Shown here piece by piece: positions 12,364-24,256 of a DNA stretch of 64,000 bases. A model generated the notes under the pieces. It was not told the DNA's origin. It saw only the letters and a program-made list of their open reading frames with translations, and did no database searches. Position numbers and translations under genes: made by a program. How positions within the stretch are numbered: position 1 is the first letter of the stretch; each line of letters begins with the position of its first letter. Source of the stretch: Eretmocerus hayati (taxonomy: Eukaryota > Arthropoda > Insecta > Hymenoptera > Aphelinidae); contig CM056742.1 of assembly GCA_029851415.1 (NCBI GenBank), positions 59,980,454 to 60,044,453 on the forward strand. Reading direction: 5' to 3'.

Positions 12364-12441
12364 TGGCCACGACGGTAAGGTGTTGGACTTTGAATCTGAC
12401 ACATCCGACAGTGGGTGGGTTCAAATTCCGGTGTCGGCAAA
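12364..12441 (+). repeat. tRNA-like sequence, right arm
   Basis: Plus-strand copy with GGTAAGGTGTTGGACTTTGA and GGTTCAAATTCCGG. It is slightly closer to a type II tRNA D/anticodon region than its partner at 11915-11993. No matching acceptor stem. Confidence 0.55.
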
Positions 12442-12984
12442 GTTCATCACCACGGGAACATTCCCATGACTTTTTTTCTTTTGGTCGACCGTTATTGATA
12501 AATTTTTTGTCCATGCACTGGATCTTTCAGTTGCGTTTTAGTAAAAAATCCGGCAAAACGTGACAAAAATCTTGACAAAGTCACATGACATGCCTCGCTT
12601 TACGTGAAAATTCAGAAAATCGTGACAAATAATTATGACCAAGTCCCGTGACATGCGCGGGAAATCCGGGGAATCATGACGAAAATTCATGACATAAAAT
12701 TATGACATATGATCATGACAAGTTACCATGACATGAAATTGATTATGAACTTATGTCATGAATGTCCAAGATCGTGATATGGTTTTTCGAAAAAACGTGA
12801 CATCACGTTTTCATGTCATGTACATGACATAATTTTTTCCAATAGGGTAGAGCACCTTGCAACGGGAAGGTCCTTTGAGATAGAGAAGTCAATATCATTA
12901 TTTTGACTCTATTTTGATTTTTATCAAAATTTTATTCGATTATTCGATATTATTCGATATTTTATTCGATTTATTTTGACTCTA

Positions 12985-13830
12985 GACTAAAATATGAAGT
13001 TCATATTGATAATATGTTAACAAAAACTCACAAAATGATTGGGTTCATAAAGCGCTCCACTGCTGAATTCACGAATGTTAGAGCTATTCTACACCTGTAT
13101 AAGACTCTGGTCATTCCGATACTAACGTACGGCTCTGTGATATGGTCTCCTAACTTGAAATACTTACAAATGAGGTTAGAAAAAGCTCAGAACAAAATCC
13201 TGGGATATCTTTGTTATAAGAGCGGTCATCCTATGCATTTCGCCGATCACAATTATACAAATGCTCGTAGGGAATTCAATTTGATGAGTCTATCAGAATT
13301 TCGTACCTACCACGATTGTGTAGTGGCCTATAACATAAAAAACAATCTATTTTCCAGTGACTGCGTCAATAGCATGTTCAATGAAAGAGTTGTTGGATAT
13401 TTTATGCATCATGTCCGTAGTACCAGTGAACTGTGTTGCCATTCTAATTTTATGTACTACTCAACTACGCACAGAATTAGGAGAATATGGAACTTGTTAC
13501 CTGATGAAATAAAGAATCAAGAATCGCTAGTCAACTTTAAAAGTCTATTGATATTGAAATTGAACACGACTGCGTTGTACGATGAGTTGATTCGAGTTGT
13601 GCAATGATAGTTGGTTAATAGAGAGATGAAATTATGATCCTTGATATAGAGTGCCAAAATGGTCAGTTGCTCATATGTTTATTGTATGTTTTTAACCCAA
13701 TTGTCAACTTCTAGGATCGATGAACTGTTGATCTCATATATTTATTGATCATTAGCGGTATTTTTAAGATATCCTTGTGTAAAAGGGCATTTATGCCCAT
13801 TTATTTTCTAAAATAAAATAAAATAAAAAA
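12985..13830 (+). pseudogene. Non-LTR retrotransposon 3' end, 5'-truncated
   Basis: The ORF at 13014-13607 encodes the C-terminal part of a LINE reverse-transcriptase protein. It contains the LYKTLVIPILTYGSVIWSP block, which follows the RT core in Jockey/CR1-type elements, and ends in the usual RRIWNLLPDEIK..SLVNFKSLL region. The catalytic YADD part is missing, so this is a truncated insertion. A 3' untranslated stretch of about 200 bp ends in TAAAATAAAATAAAATAAAA (near 13807-13829), a plausible (TAAAA)n tail, which sets the orientation. The clade is not certain. Confidence 0.75.
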
Positions 13831-15907
<2,077 letters not shown>

Positions 15908-16071
15908 AGGCGATGCGGTTGCCATGCACGCTGAACTTTGTTCACAAAAATCTCAAAATCTTTTCCAATTAAGGCTAAACGACGAGTTAACCAGGCTTTA
16001 TAATCATCTAACTTGGCCTGGATAACTCTTCGTTTAGTTCTAATTGGGAAATATTTTGAGATTTTTGTGAA
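15908..16071. repeat. Truncated relative of the 6185 MITE, with a palindrome
   Basis: Begins TTAAGGCGATGCGGTTGCC (from 15905), matching the terminus of the element at 6185. A palindrome follows: GTTCACAAAAATCTCAAAAT with TTAGGCTAAACGACGAGTTA-like arms, inverted at about 16013-16071. The expected second terminus is absent. Confidence 0.55.
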
Positions 16072-16128
16072 CGAAAATGTGCCCGTTATATGGGTTAGGA
16101 AGTACCCGCGGGCAACTTATTCTCCTCT

Positions 16129-16817
16129 TTTTCGGTTTTTCCCATTATAAGTCGAAAATTATTGGTTTTCCGGGAAATCTTATGAAGAAGTAATTTGAAG
16201 ATCTCCGAACAATCCCTAAGAGTAATCCACACTCTTTCTCTTGCAAAATGCATTCCTTTGGAGTTGTTCTTGATCCAAAGTTGAAGTCGAATTTGTTTAA
16301 ATAAATTCGCAAAAATTGTTCATAACGGGTTCAAACTATTTCACCAAGATGATTGAGTCGATTTTCCACAAAGAAGGTCTCCAGGTATTGTTCCTGAGCT
16401 CGATCTTTTCCGAGTAATGAGAAAAGTGGATTTCGCAACGTTCAACTTATAGTGCAGTCACCGCACTGAAGAGTGTAAGTTGCGAAATTTGCTTTTTTCA
16501 TTACTCGAAAAGAATCGAAATGAGGAAAGAATACCAAGAGACTCTTTTGTTTGAAATTGACTTAACTATCTCGGAAAAATAGTTATAGAACTCGTTATGA
16601 ACATCTTTGCGAATCTATTTTAACGAATTCGATTATAAATTTGATCAAGAATGACTCCAAAGGGATCTCTTTCACGAGAAAAAAAATCTTGATCATTCTT
16701 GTAGATAGCCCAAAGATCTACGAATTATTTTCGACTAATTTCTCCGAAAAACTATCATATAAAATTCCATTACAAGTCGAAAAATATTTTTCGACTTATA
16801 ATGGGAAAACCGAAAAA
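16129..16817. repeat. Foldback element, about 690 bp
   Basis: TTCGGTTTTTCCCATTATAA plus GTCGAAAAT at the left is inverted at the right (TCGACTTATAATGGGAAAAC). Arms stay recognisable for roughly 200 bp (words around CTTTGGAGT, TTGATCAAG, GTTCATAACG). No coding signal; the ORF at 16641-16904 is a shadow. Confidence 0.7.
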
Positions 16818-17154
16818 ATCACAAAAATTCATTTTTTATTGTTTATTTATTCCACTTCCCCCTCCCGTTTTCAAACAGCAATTCTTATTAATATTGTTTA
16901 TTAGATGAACAACCTATTATTCGAGCCTTTGAGTCAGAAAAAGATACAGTAACTAAAATCAATCCCTTATGAGTTAAGAGGCTTCAACACCCTGTATATT
17001 GGGCCGTTCCAACGATAACAGTACTTCCAGAGCAGCTGTATACTCGCCAGGGCCCATAGCCGCATGTATTAGGGACGCGGAATCTGGTTTCGCTCCGACT
17101 TTACGGGAACATGGTTTTTTTTCCTTACTGGCTATCCCGGCTTGCTTGCTGGGA

Positions 17155-17338
17155 TGTACACTCACCGGACAAAATATCTGTACAAGCCATTTAGTGATTT
17201 CTACTTTTTGGGTTGGCACGGCCTATCTCATTCCGTGCTCAGGAAACGCGGCAAATGGAACGAATGCATGGCGATACCAACCCAAAAAGTGAAAATCACT
17301 AAATGGCTTGTACAGATATTTTGTCTGGCGAGTGTACG
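17155..17338. repeat. Inverted repeat, about 60-bp arms
   Basis: GACAAAATATCTGTACAAGC plus CATTTAGTGATTTC on the left (about 17165-17205) is repeated inverted at about 17280-17330, followed on each side by the ACTTTTTGGGTTGG word and its inverse. It sits next to a GC-rich stretch (17340-17520) with no supported gene. Confidence 0.65.
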
Positions 17339-18202
17339 CACGGAGAGAAGTAGATGCGCTCCGCCGTGCGCCCAGCGCGAGCGCCTTGTGCCCGACGCGC
17401 GGTCGATGTGCCCGATGCAGCCTCGTTGCGGCGAGAGCTGCTCACTTTTGGGACCCGGCACCGAGTTGCAGCGTCGGGTATCGAATCGGCGCACCCAACG
17501 CTCACTTTTATGATCCGCGCTTAGAGATTACAATCGTTTTCTTTATTGTATTGAGCGAGGTGGCAAAGTTCGATGATAAGTTATTAGTTAGTGCCGATAT
17601 GATGATGAATTGAGTGAGTTATCATCTCCATGGATCGATGACGTGCGCTGTGGTATAGCCATGCACGAGCGAGTTTACACGAGTATACAAAACACACCAC
17701 CTTAGCGAGAGCTTTGTATAGAAAATAATGAAAATTCGAAGAAACGATCCAATTTCATCATGTGGAATGAAAAGTTTTGTTGCTAAGGAAAGAACCACTG
17801 AGCTGTGATGGAAAATCTATTTTCATTCGTATTAGTAAAATTAGGACTGAGTGTGTAGTGCGGTACACTGCGGTCGAGGAATGAAGTTGAATGTAGCTCC
17901 TTGCGTTACCCGTCAATATCTCCCAACATTGCTTAATCGCAATCAATCGGCTGCGAAAATTAGGTGGTGCTTGAAATAACAGAGCAAGATGAGTTGACTC
18001 CTAGGCTTATAGCGCACTGTACAGATTTTCCGAAAGCATTTTTTACATTGTATGATAGAGTATAAAACCAAAAAGGCAGGTAAAGCATATTGGGTTCTTG
18101 AGAGCAGGAGACTCCTTTATTCTTCCATAATGATTCAAATACACATATAATTTCGTTAAGAATATTTATTATAATCAATAAATAACAGTATTTTCAACAT
18201 GT
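17339..18202. other. No supported gene
   Basis: A GC-rich patch at 17340-17520 then AT-rich sequence; ORFs here lack domains. Confidence 0.45.
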
Positions 18203-20723
18203 TTACAGACGGTACCTCGCAACAATGAATAATCCATCAATATTCTTGAACAACAAACAAGGTACACTCGGCGGTAGTTGATTCTTTCCGAGCGTGCGAC
18301 CGCCTGCCCCGACGACAGCAATCCGTTGTGGATGCGGTCTTTGATTCGCGCGCGCAGTGGCCGTAGTTTTCAGACCAGACGACGCAGCCGATGTTGCAGT
18401 GATCGTCCTGTCTACACCAGGAGAACTCGGAGGGCGGAAAATCGTTCGCTGCGTTGCGAAAACTCGACCTGGACACACCTGGACAATACCGAAACATCGG
18501 CTGCATCGTCTGGTCTGGTCTGGTCGTGAGAAAACTACTGCCACTGCGCACGCGCATCAAAAACCTCATCCACAATGAAACGTTGTCGTTGGGGCAGGCG
18601 GTCGCACGCTCGGAAAGAATCAACTACCGCCGAGTGTACTTTACTTGCTAATGACTCATACGGGATGAGAAATTGATCACGAGACACCTCAGCGACGCGA
18701 AACGCGTAGTAATGTCTGTCGAAGCCTATGGTAGTATAAGGAGTATATTTAAAATGAATCTGATCATCAATGACGAATACAGAGCCTATCTCACCGAATT
18801 TGACCTGAGAACCTTCAAAATCACACACAATGATAGTCCCTTTACTATACAAGAAGTTATTGACATTTACATATGTGACGGCTTTTAATTTTCCTGCATT
18901 CGGAAAATAAACATTAACGAGATCATCTTTAATCTCTGAACCGTGCTTGATATAATGATGTTTATATTTCATGTATTTGTAATGCATTTGGTTCAGCTCA
19001 AGTCGAATGGCCATCGTTTTGAGAATATTTACATTGGATGAAGTTGGGAGCAGGATTGATTTTATCAACTTGTTGTTCGACTCAAATCTAAGAGTGGAAT
19101 TGTTCACCGTTGGCCCATTTCGCTTGATTAACCGAATGTAGTGCAAGGCGTTATGAAATTTTAAAGTTAGATGATCGTACAAATTTATGAAGAGTCTGTG
19201 GTGTGATGTTACCGAATGACGCAACTGTTCGAGATCTGCTTCGCTCACATTTGGACTCGTGACGATGTCGATAATTTCTCTGACAGAGATATATAACTGC
19301 CATTCTCTACAATCTTTTGGAACGAGATGCCCTATCATTACTCCCAAATACCTTACGAAAAAAAGTGATTCACTTGCTGACATTTTCAACTTCTGGTGAT
19401 TCTTCAAATAATCGAGATTGAGACTAGCAGGCAAATTCGAATTCTCATAGCCAAAATTGTTGTTTTCCAAGATGTCATTGATATGTTTGATTTTGATATG
19501 TCCAAGTTCAATTAGTGATAGTAGGATTTTGGCTACTGATATATTACCCATGCCCTCCATCACGTCATGCATTACATCGGCATATCCGCGCTCTAGTGGA
19601 CAGAAATTCCTAATCCTATTGAAGCAGCAGTTTCCTTTGTAGCCAAGAACATTATTCAATTGTCTATCTGTGCTCATTTTTGAAAGCGCCGTTTTATATT
19701 TTGCTTTTGTGCGTAAAAGACTAGGATCTTCATGAGTCATTAGTCTTATATTTTCTGGCCCTGCTTCGCACATCCTACAGCAATACGTGTTAACAAAAGA
19801 CACGATCATCTCAAACAACTAATTCATAGCTTTGTTATCCCCCGTCCATAAAGTGAAGGCAAAATAAACTTTGATTAGCTGTCCTCGAACCACGAACTCC
19901 AAAGGATCATCCATCAACTCGCAAACTTCATCTATAAATTTCGAAAAAATGACTTCATTGCCATATACTTCCCTGTCTTTTGTGTAAAACAAGTCAGTGA
20001 CGAGAATTGCATCGAGTTTTGAAGCAAAACTTGGTGAGAAACAGGGACAGGTAACACTTACGTTACCCACCGAATTATTCCCAGCTTTGCTGCCCTCGGC
20101 GTTCCCTGTTTCAACGTCATCATAACAGCCAACTAGTGGTAAAATAACACAATTTTTATCTTTGATTCGAGACTTCAAATCGCTCTCAATTTCTCGGAAT
20201 AGTTCACCCTGAACGAAGTTTGAATACTCTGCTTTATTAGCAGTGAGATTTTTCTTGTACTCAATTGTGCTCTCCAAGAGGCCATCGACCTTGAAAACGT
20301 TTTGTAGAGATTTCCTAAGTGGCATATGATAGATCCAGACTTTCTTCTCTCGTATTTGCAAGACATCGTTTCTCGATGAAATTTTTCGTTTCGATTCAAT
20401 CACAATTCCTTCTGGCGGAGAATAAAGATTGAGTTTAGAGAAAACCCTCAAACGCTTATCCTCTGTATCAATAGGACCAAAAGGATTCGATGATTTTTTG
20501 AATAAATCCCGAATATCTTGTTTGACATCGTTGTCCAGCAAGTCAAAAACGCTGTTTTCTATATCCTCGAGCAAACGAGGATTATACATATCGCGGATAA
20601 AGTCATTGAAGATGTCGATGATGTCTGTGACATCTTTACGTGTGAGATTCAGACGTTTATACAACAACGACGATAGTCTCACAGTTCCATCTAAAAGATT
20701 CATTCTCAAACAATCCGTTCTGA
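18203..20723 (-). pseudogene. Transposase-like gene (TNP2/KDZ-like layout), nonsense codon and MITE insertion
   Basis: Two minus-strand open segments, 20709-19822 and 19818-18535, are contiguous in one frame and separated by a single TAG at 19819-19821. Together they give about 725 codons of a family common in invertebrate genomes. Recognisable parts in order: NFVQGELF; the acidic CYDDVETGNAEGS block followed by SVTCPCFSP; a C-x2-C stretch (YCCRMCEAG); VMHDVMEGM; and LRFESNNKLIK. The D, H/D and E of the last blocks are the likely catalytic residues, an inference from resemblance to TNP2-type transposases. The 5' edge abuts a plausible acceptor (CTCAG at about 20724), so an upstream exon may exist. 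A MITE at 18265-18636 interrupts the last coding part; the original C-terminus (VPCLLFKN...YRL, stop near 18203) lies beyond it. Confidence 0.7.
18265..18636. mobile_element. 372-bp MITE inserted in the coding end
   Basis: CACTCGGCGGTAGTTGATTC at the left and its inverse ending CGCCGAGTG at the right, each next to TA (18263-18264 and 18637-18638). Arms of about 140 bp include TTTCCGAGCGTGCGACCGCC and pair well. The insertion splits a Val codon (G|TA) of the surrounding gene. Confidence 0.8.
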
Positions 20724-21129
20724 GTTTATATTATACTTGAGCTATATGATCAAAAGAAAATGAAGTTCGATATTTCTTTGAAATTATCTTAGAATCAAAA
20801 TTGAGTAAGTCAAAGATTTGTCAGAATCACACCAAGTTCTTTCGGAATTCTCACAATTTCCCCATCAAAAGTAGTAGCTAGAGACGACTAATAACATACA
20901 GAACAAAATCAACATATATTATTAAGTTAGGAGAAAATGAGGAGAGTTTATCTAATCTCATATTTCATCGATCTGAAGGATCAGAGATCTTGTCTATGGG
21001 AACGTTTTCGGAGTTGTCCGTTGGGTATCCACCATACTTACTCACTTTGTCAATGAAATTTTTCATATCATTGTAATTCACAAAGTACCTAGGACCCTTG
21101 ATTTCATACACACCCACATGGAGAAAAGA
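20724..21129. other. No supported gene
   Basis: AT-rich spacer between two minus-strand gene fragments; an upstream exon of the 18203-20723 gene could hide here but none is visible. Confidence 0.4.
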
Positions 21130-21579
21130 TCACAAGTGCTCGGAAGCAAGACAGTATTCCAAATTGAAGCTGTGAAAACTTTTGAAGCAGAAGTCCATTG
21201 CTGAAATGATGGATTCGAATTTGTAGATGATTTCATCGATGATGACGTAGAACTTTGGAGACAAAACTAAAGGCCCGCTGATGAGGACGAACGGCTGAGC
21301 ATTCTTGATACCTTTGTCCAAATATTTGATTCGATGGTCCGCAGCAATTTTTTCCAAATCTTCCTCGCTGCAGTCAGTCTGTAAAGAGATACCCAAAAAA
21401 AAAATACTCCACCTGTTAGAGATGTGCAACATATACGGTGTGAATATTCACCTCAGAATGCCTCACGAAACACTCAACCATCTCTTCTTCGCATGGTTTC
21501 CAGTCAGCAAAGACTTTTCTCCTGAATACATGTTCCAGCAAGTGTGGAAGTAGACGGAATGCTAGGACATTTTTATATC
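21130..21579 (-). pseudogene. Spliced fragment of an uncharacterised invertebrate protein family
   Basis: Two exons can be drawn. Exon A is 21579-21452, entered through an acceptor TTCTTCCAG and left through donor GTGAAT after the codons for HSE. The 73-bp intron is 21451-21379, ending in CTCTTTACAG. Exon B is 21378-21130, starting with the codons for TDCSEEDLEK, so phase 0 is kept. The predicted protein has GYKNVLAFRLLPHLLE then PFVLISG, VIIDEIIYKFES and AMDFCFKSFHSFNLEY before the stop. The last block resembles the C-terminus of hypothetical proteins common in invertebrate genomes, often near transposase-like genes. No function known to me. It lies upstream, in the same orientation, of the gene at 18203-20723; a link is possible but unproven. 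Upstream exons not found. Confidence 0.5.
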
Positions 21580-22053
21580 CTGGAAGAAAGTATATCATAG
21601 TATCATGCATCGTTCAGTTATAGGAGATCCATGTTTATATTCACGATCGGAATTTTTATTGCCTCAATAATGAGCTGAATCACGTTTTCATCTCAGGATG
21701 ATTATATTCTTATGACTTGTGTGGATTTAGAGTGTTTCTCGAATGATTCTTATCAATATGAGCTGACTCTGTCGATCTAGTATCATGATTTTACTGACAA
21801 GGGCATTTTTATCAGTCACGGAGGATAAGTGCAAAACCATTCAAAGAACTTTGCTCTCACAAAAAACGTTGAAATGTAGCTTTTCGCAGCGCTGCTCTCT
21901 TTCAATTATAATTCTTCATTTTCCACGTTGAGGATAGGGTACATTCCTAACTCTAATATTAGATATTACATAACTGTAGGATGCTAACAATCGGCATGAG
22001 AAAAGTGTGAGTGAAAGAAGCTCCCGCCAGAGTCTGCTGAAGAACTTTGAATA
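21580..22053. other. No supported gene
   Basis: AT-rich, no anchored ORF; ends at the TA that precedes the next terminal motif. Confidence 0.4.
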
Positions 22054-22572
22054 CAGGAATCCCTTGTTATTTGCGGGGATTCGGTTCTAGCAAGATGCCG
22101 CGAATAATAAAACCATGGATAATGAGACCTTTTTTCTGGATAAGTCCAAAAAATATCACAATTGGGATGAAAATTTCGCGAAAAGTGTAGGAATTGACGG
22201 CTGTGGATATATCCTTCTTGCGAGGTGCACCCATATTTTTCCTCACAGACGTTCGCCATGGAGAATTCTCAACCTAGTTCTTTGCGCAAAAGCACAGTAA
22301 TAATATGTTGAAGAATTCTGAATTTCTTTCACTAGCGAACGTTTCTTTATAGTATCAACTCCCTTTACACGATCTTCCAAGATTTTTCTCGTGAGCAAAG
22401 TATGCTGGTTCCCCATTCAATTCAGGGCAGCCACGAATTACCACAAAATGGCTAAATGTTATAATTCAGGAATTCAATTCCATTGACTTCGGGTAGAATT
22501 TCTGAGTCTCACCTTCTTGTCCAAAATGTTCCTCGTGTATAGAGATTGGGATCACAGTCTTCCTTGTATTTA

Positions 22573-23189
22573 CAGCATATGTGATCAGCGAAATCGCCAT
22601 CATGGACAAACTACAACATAAAAATATAGCCCAAATCAGTGCTTATATATTCGATATGTTAAAGGTCTATATAGTGATGGAGTATGTTCCTGGAGCCAAT
22701 CTCCGAAAAATCCTCAGTATCGAGTATTTCAGGGATAAATACAAAGCTGATGTCTCGATACGCACGAGTTGGAGCATTTAACTTTGTCGAGCGACTCAGT
22801 ACATTGATCGACTAAACCCTTCTGTGCTCCACAGGGATATAAAGCCGGAAAATATCTTGATTGACCCTAATAATAATCTGAAGCTCTGTGATTTTGGTTT
22901 AGGCCGAATCAGTGAGAGGCCTGATGAGCTAGAATCAACTGTTAATAACAGCGCAATCAAAGGAACTCTTCTGTACATGCCGCCTGAATTACTGATGGAA
23001 AACGTCAGGGCTAGTCCAAAATCTGACTGTTGGTCAACTGCCTGTGTGGTCACAGAAATCTACACGGAACGGGAAATCTGGACCATCAAAAATCCGCCTG
23101 CAACATATTTAAAGATGATACACATTTTCGAGACCCGCGACATCCCTGATCTACACGAGCGTGCGAGTGAAGGGCTCTATCACTTTTGA
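22573..23189 (+). pseudogene. Ser/Thr protein kinase exon, nonsense-interrupted
   Basis: An acceptor TTGTATTTACAG leads into a frame encoding most of a protein kinase domain from helix C onward: EIAIMDKLQHKNI, the hinge VMEYVPGANL, the catalytic loop HRDIKPENIL (about 22826), DFGLGR, the activation-segment end GTLLYMPPE and SDCWSTACVVTEI. HRD, DFG and PPE (for APE) are present. The glycine loop and VAIK lysine are absent, so the N-lobe is missing or lies in exons not found. The frame carries a TAA at about 22780, between helix D/E residues and the catalytic loop, and ends with TGA just before a MITE at 23193. It is therefore a gene fragment. Family within the kinases not assigned. Confidence 0.7.
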
Positions 23190-23192
23190 CTA

Positions 23193-23761
23193 CCCAGCTA
23201 GGACGAAACGTTTCTGAAACGTACGACATTTGATTGCGGCGGCAACCTGGGAACCTTTCGTTTGGCGTTTCTGTACCGTTACAAGAACGTTGTGGCACCA
23301 GCAAAATGTCCGCAAGCGAACCGTTTCCCTAGACTAGAGTTTCGTCAGGGTTGTCGAAACGTTTCATCGCAACGAAAAAGAACTTTGAAAATGTTTGCTA
23401 AATAAATAAAAAATTGTTAAACAAATTGTTGCTTGCGCATCGTTTGTTTACACTTATCTTCGGGCTCACTCTGGACTTTGTCTGGACGCCCTAACACTTG
23501 AGATTGGAAAGAACGACCGTTCTGTAGGCCATGGGGTGATTATGGGAAAATCCAATTTTTAAATAAACAATCCGAATTTGTTAGTTTATCGATGGAACGT
23601 TCCGACAACGTAAGTGAAACTCAAGGGAAACGATTCGCTTGCGGACATTTCGCTCGTGCCACAACGTTTCTGTAACGGTACAGAAACGCTAAACGAAAGG
23701 TTCCCAGGTTGCCGCCGCAACCAAATGTCGTACGTTTCAGAAACGTTTCGTCCTAGCTGGG
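23193..23761. mobile_element. 569-bp MITE with TA target duplication, family A
   Basis: CCCAGCTAGGACGAAACGTT at the left and its inverse CGTTTCGTCCTAGCTGGG at the right, flanked by TA (23191-23192 and 23762-23763). Arms exceed 130 bp and include ATGTCCGCAAGCGAACCG and its inverse. It inserted directly behind the kinase frame. The same words recur in the element at 33028-33673. Confidence 0.8.
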
Positions 23762-24256
23762 TAGCGAGATTGACAAACATAGTCAGCAACAATGTCTGGT
23801 AAGTGGCCATAGGAAGTTGTGGAAGCTCCGGCCATTTTCCCTTTAGTGGCAGGCAAATTCAAAATTTTCAATTTCTCCGAAAGGCTCACAGTGTATGATC
23901 ACGTTTTCTGATTGACGGATATGCATTCTTTTTCACGTACTGTGTCATGACAAGAATCTAGATAGTGTAACAACAAGTTTGACATATAACCAATAAATCA
24001 GTCTCAGGAAACAATAACAATACCAACACCCTGAAAATGATGAACACTCAATCACAAAGTTGTTTTGGGATGAGACACTTGAATGAAATCCATCGAAAAT
24101 TCATATTTCATGAGGTGGATTATCTCTAATATCCAGATCCAAACCGCGAATAAGCGAGTCAGGGCCCCGCGAATACGGGGGGATGCCGCAAATCAGAAAC
24201 CGCGAATAAGCGAATTCCCCGAATACCGGGACCGCGAATAGCGGGGGCTGCCTGTA

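Larger units (their letters stand above)
10579..12847. mobile_element. Foldback element, TA target, inside the transposon's right TIR
   Basis: The ends CCCGATTGAAAAAAATTATG and inverse CATAATTTTTTCCAATAGGG are flanked by TA at 10577-10578 and 12848-12849. Arms of about 670 bp pair along their length to a centre near 12175, except where a second element interrupts the left arm at 10834-11756. Many TCATGACAT-type words give it a dense self-complementary texture. No ORF. Without the inner insertion it would be about 1.34 kb. Confidence 0.85.
7422..12856 (+). mobile_element. DDE-type DNA transposon with nested foldbacks in its right TIR
   Basis: The left end GGTGCTCTAGAACTGT at 7422 opens a terminal repeat of about 125 bp (7422-7546). 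Its inverse lies at 10460-10578, but the last seven bases (GAGCACC) are displaced to 12850-12856 by a 2.27-kb insertion. Without that insertion the element would be about 3.2 kb. It encloses a plus-strand transposase-like gene (8016-10082) broken by stops and frame changes, so this copy is dead. I see no clear target duplication: flanks are AACCAC and TTGCAA. Superfamily not assigned. Confidence 0.8.
22054..24254. mobile_element. Candidate pogo-like TIR pair enclosing a kinase fragment
   Basis: CAGGAATCCCTTGTTATTTG..GCGGGGATTCGG starts at 22054 after TA. At 24254 the minus strand starts CAGGCAGCCCCCGCTATTCG..GGTATTCGG, again next to TA (24255-24256). Both are of the pogo/Tigger type (CAGG..CCC..TATT.GCGG). 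They agree only partly, so they may be the two ends of one element or ends of two different ones. The interior holds a broken kinase exon and another MITE, and no transposase. Confidence 0.35.

Noticed and set aside
11915..12441. Functional tRNA genes
   Set aside because: A- and B-box-like motifs are present but no acceptor stem pairs, and the variable region is irregular.
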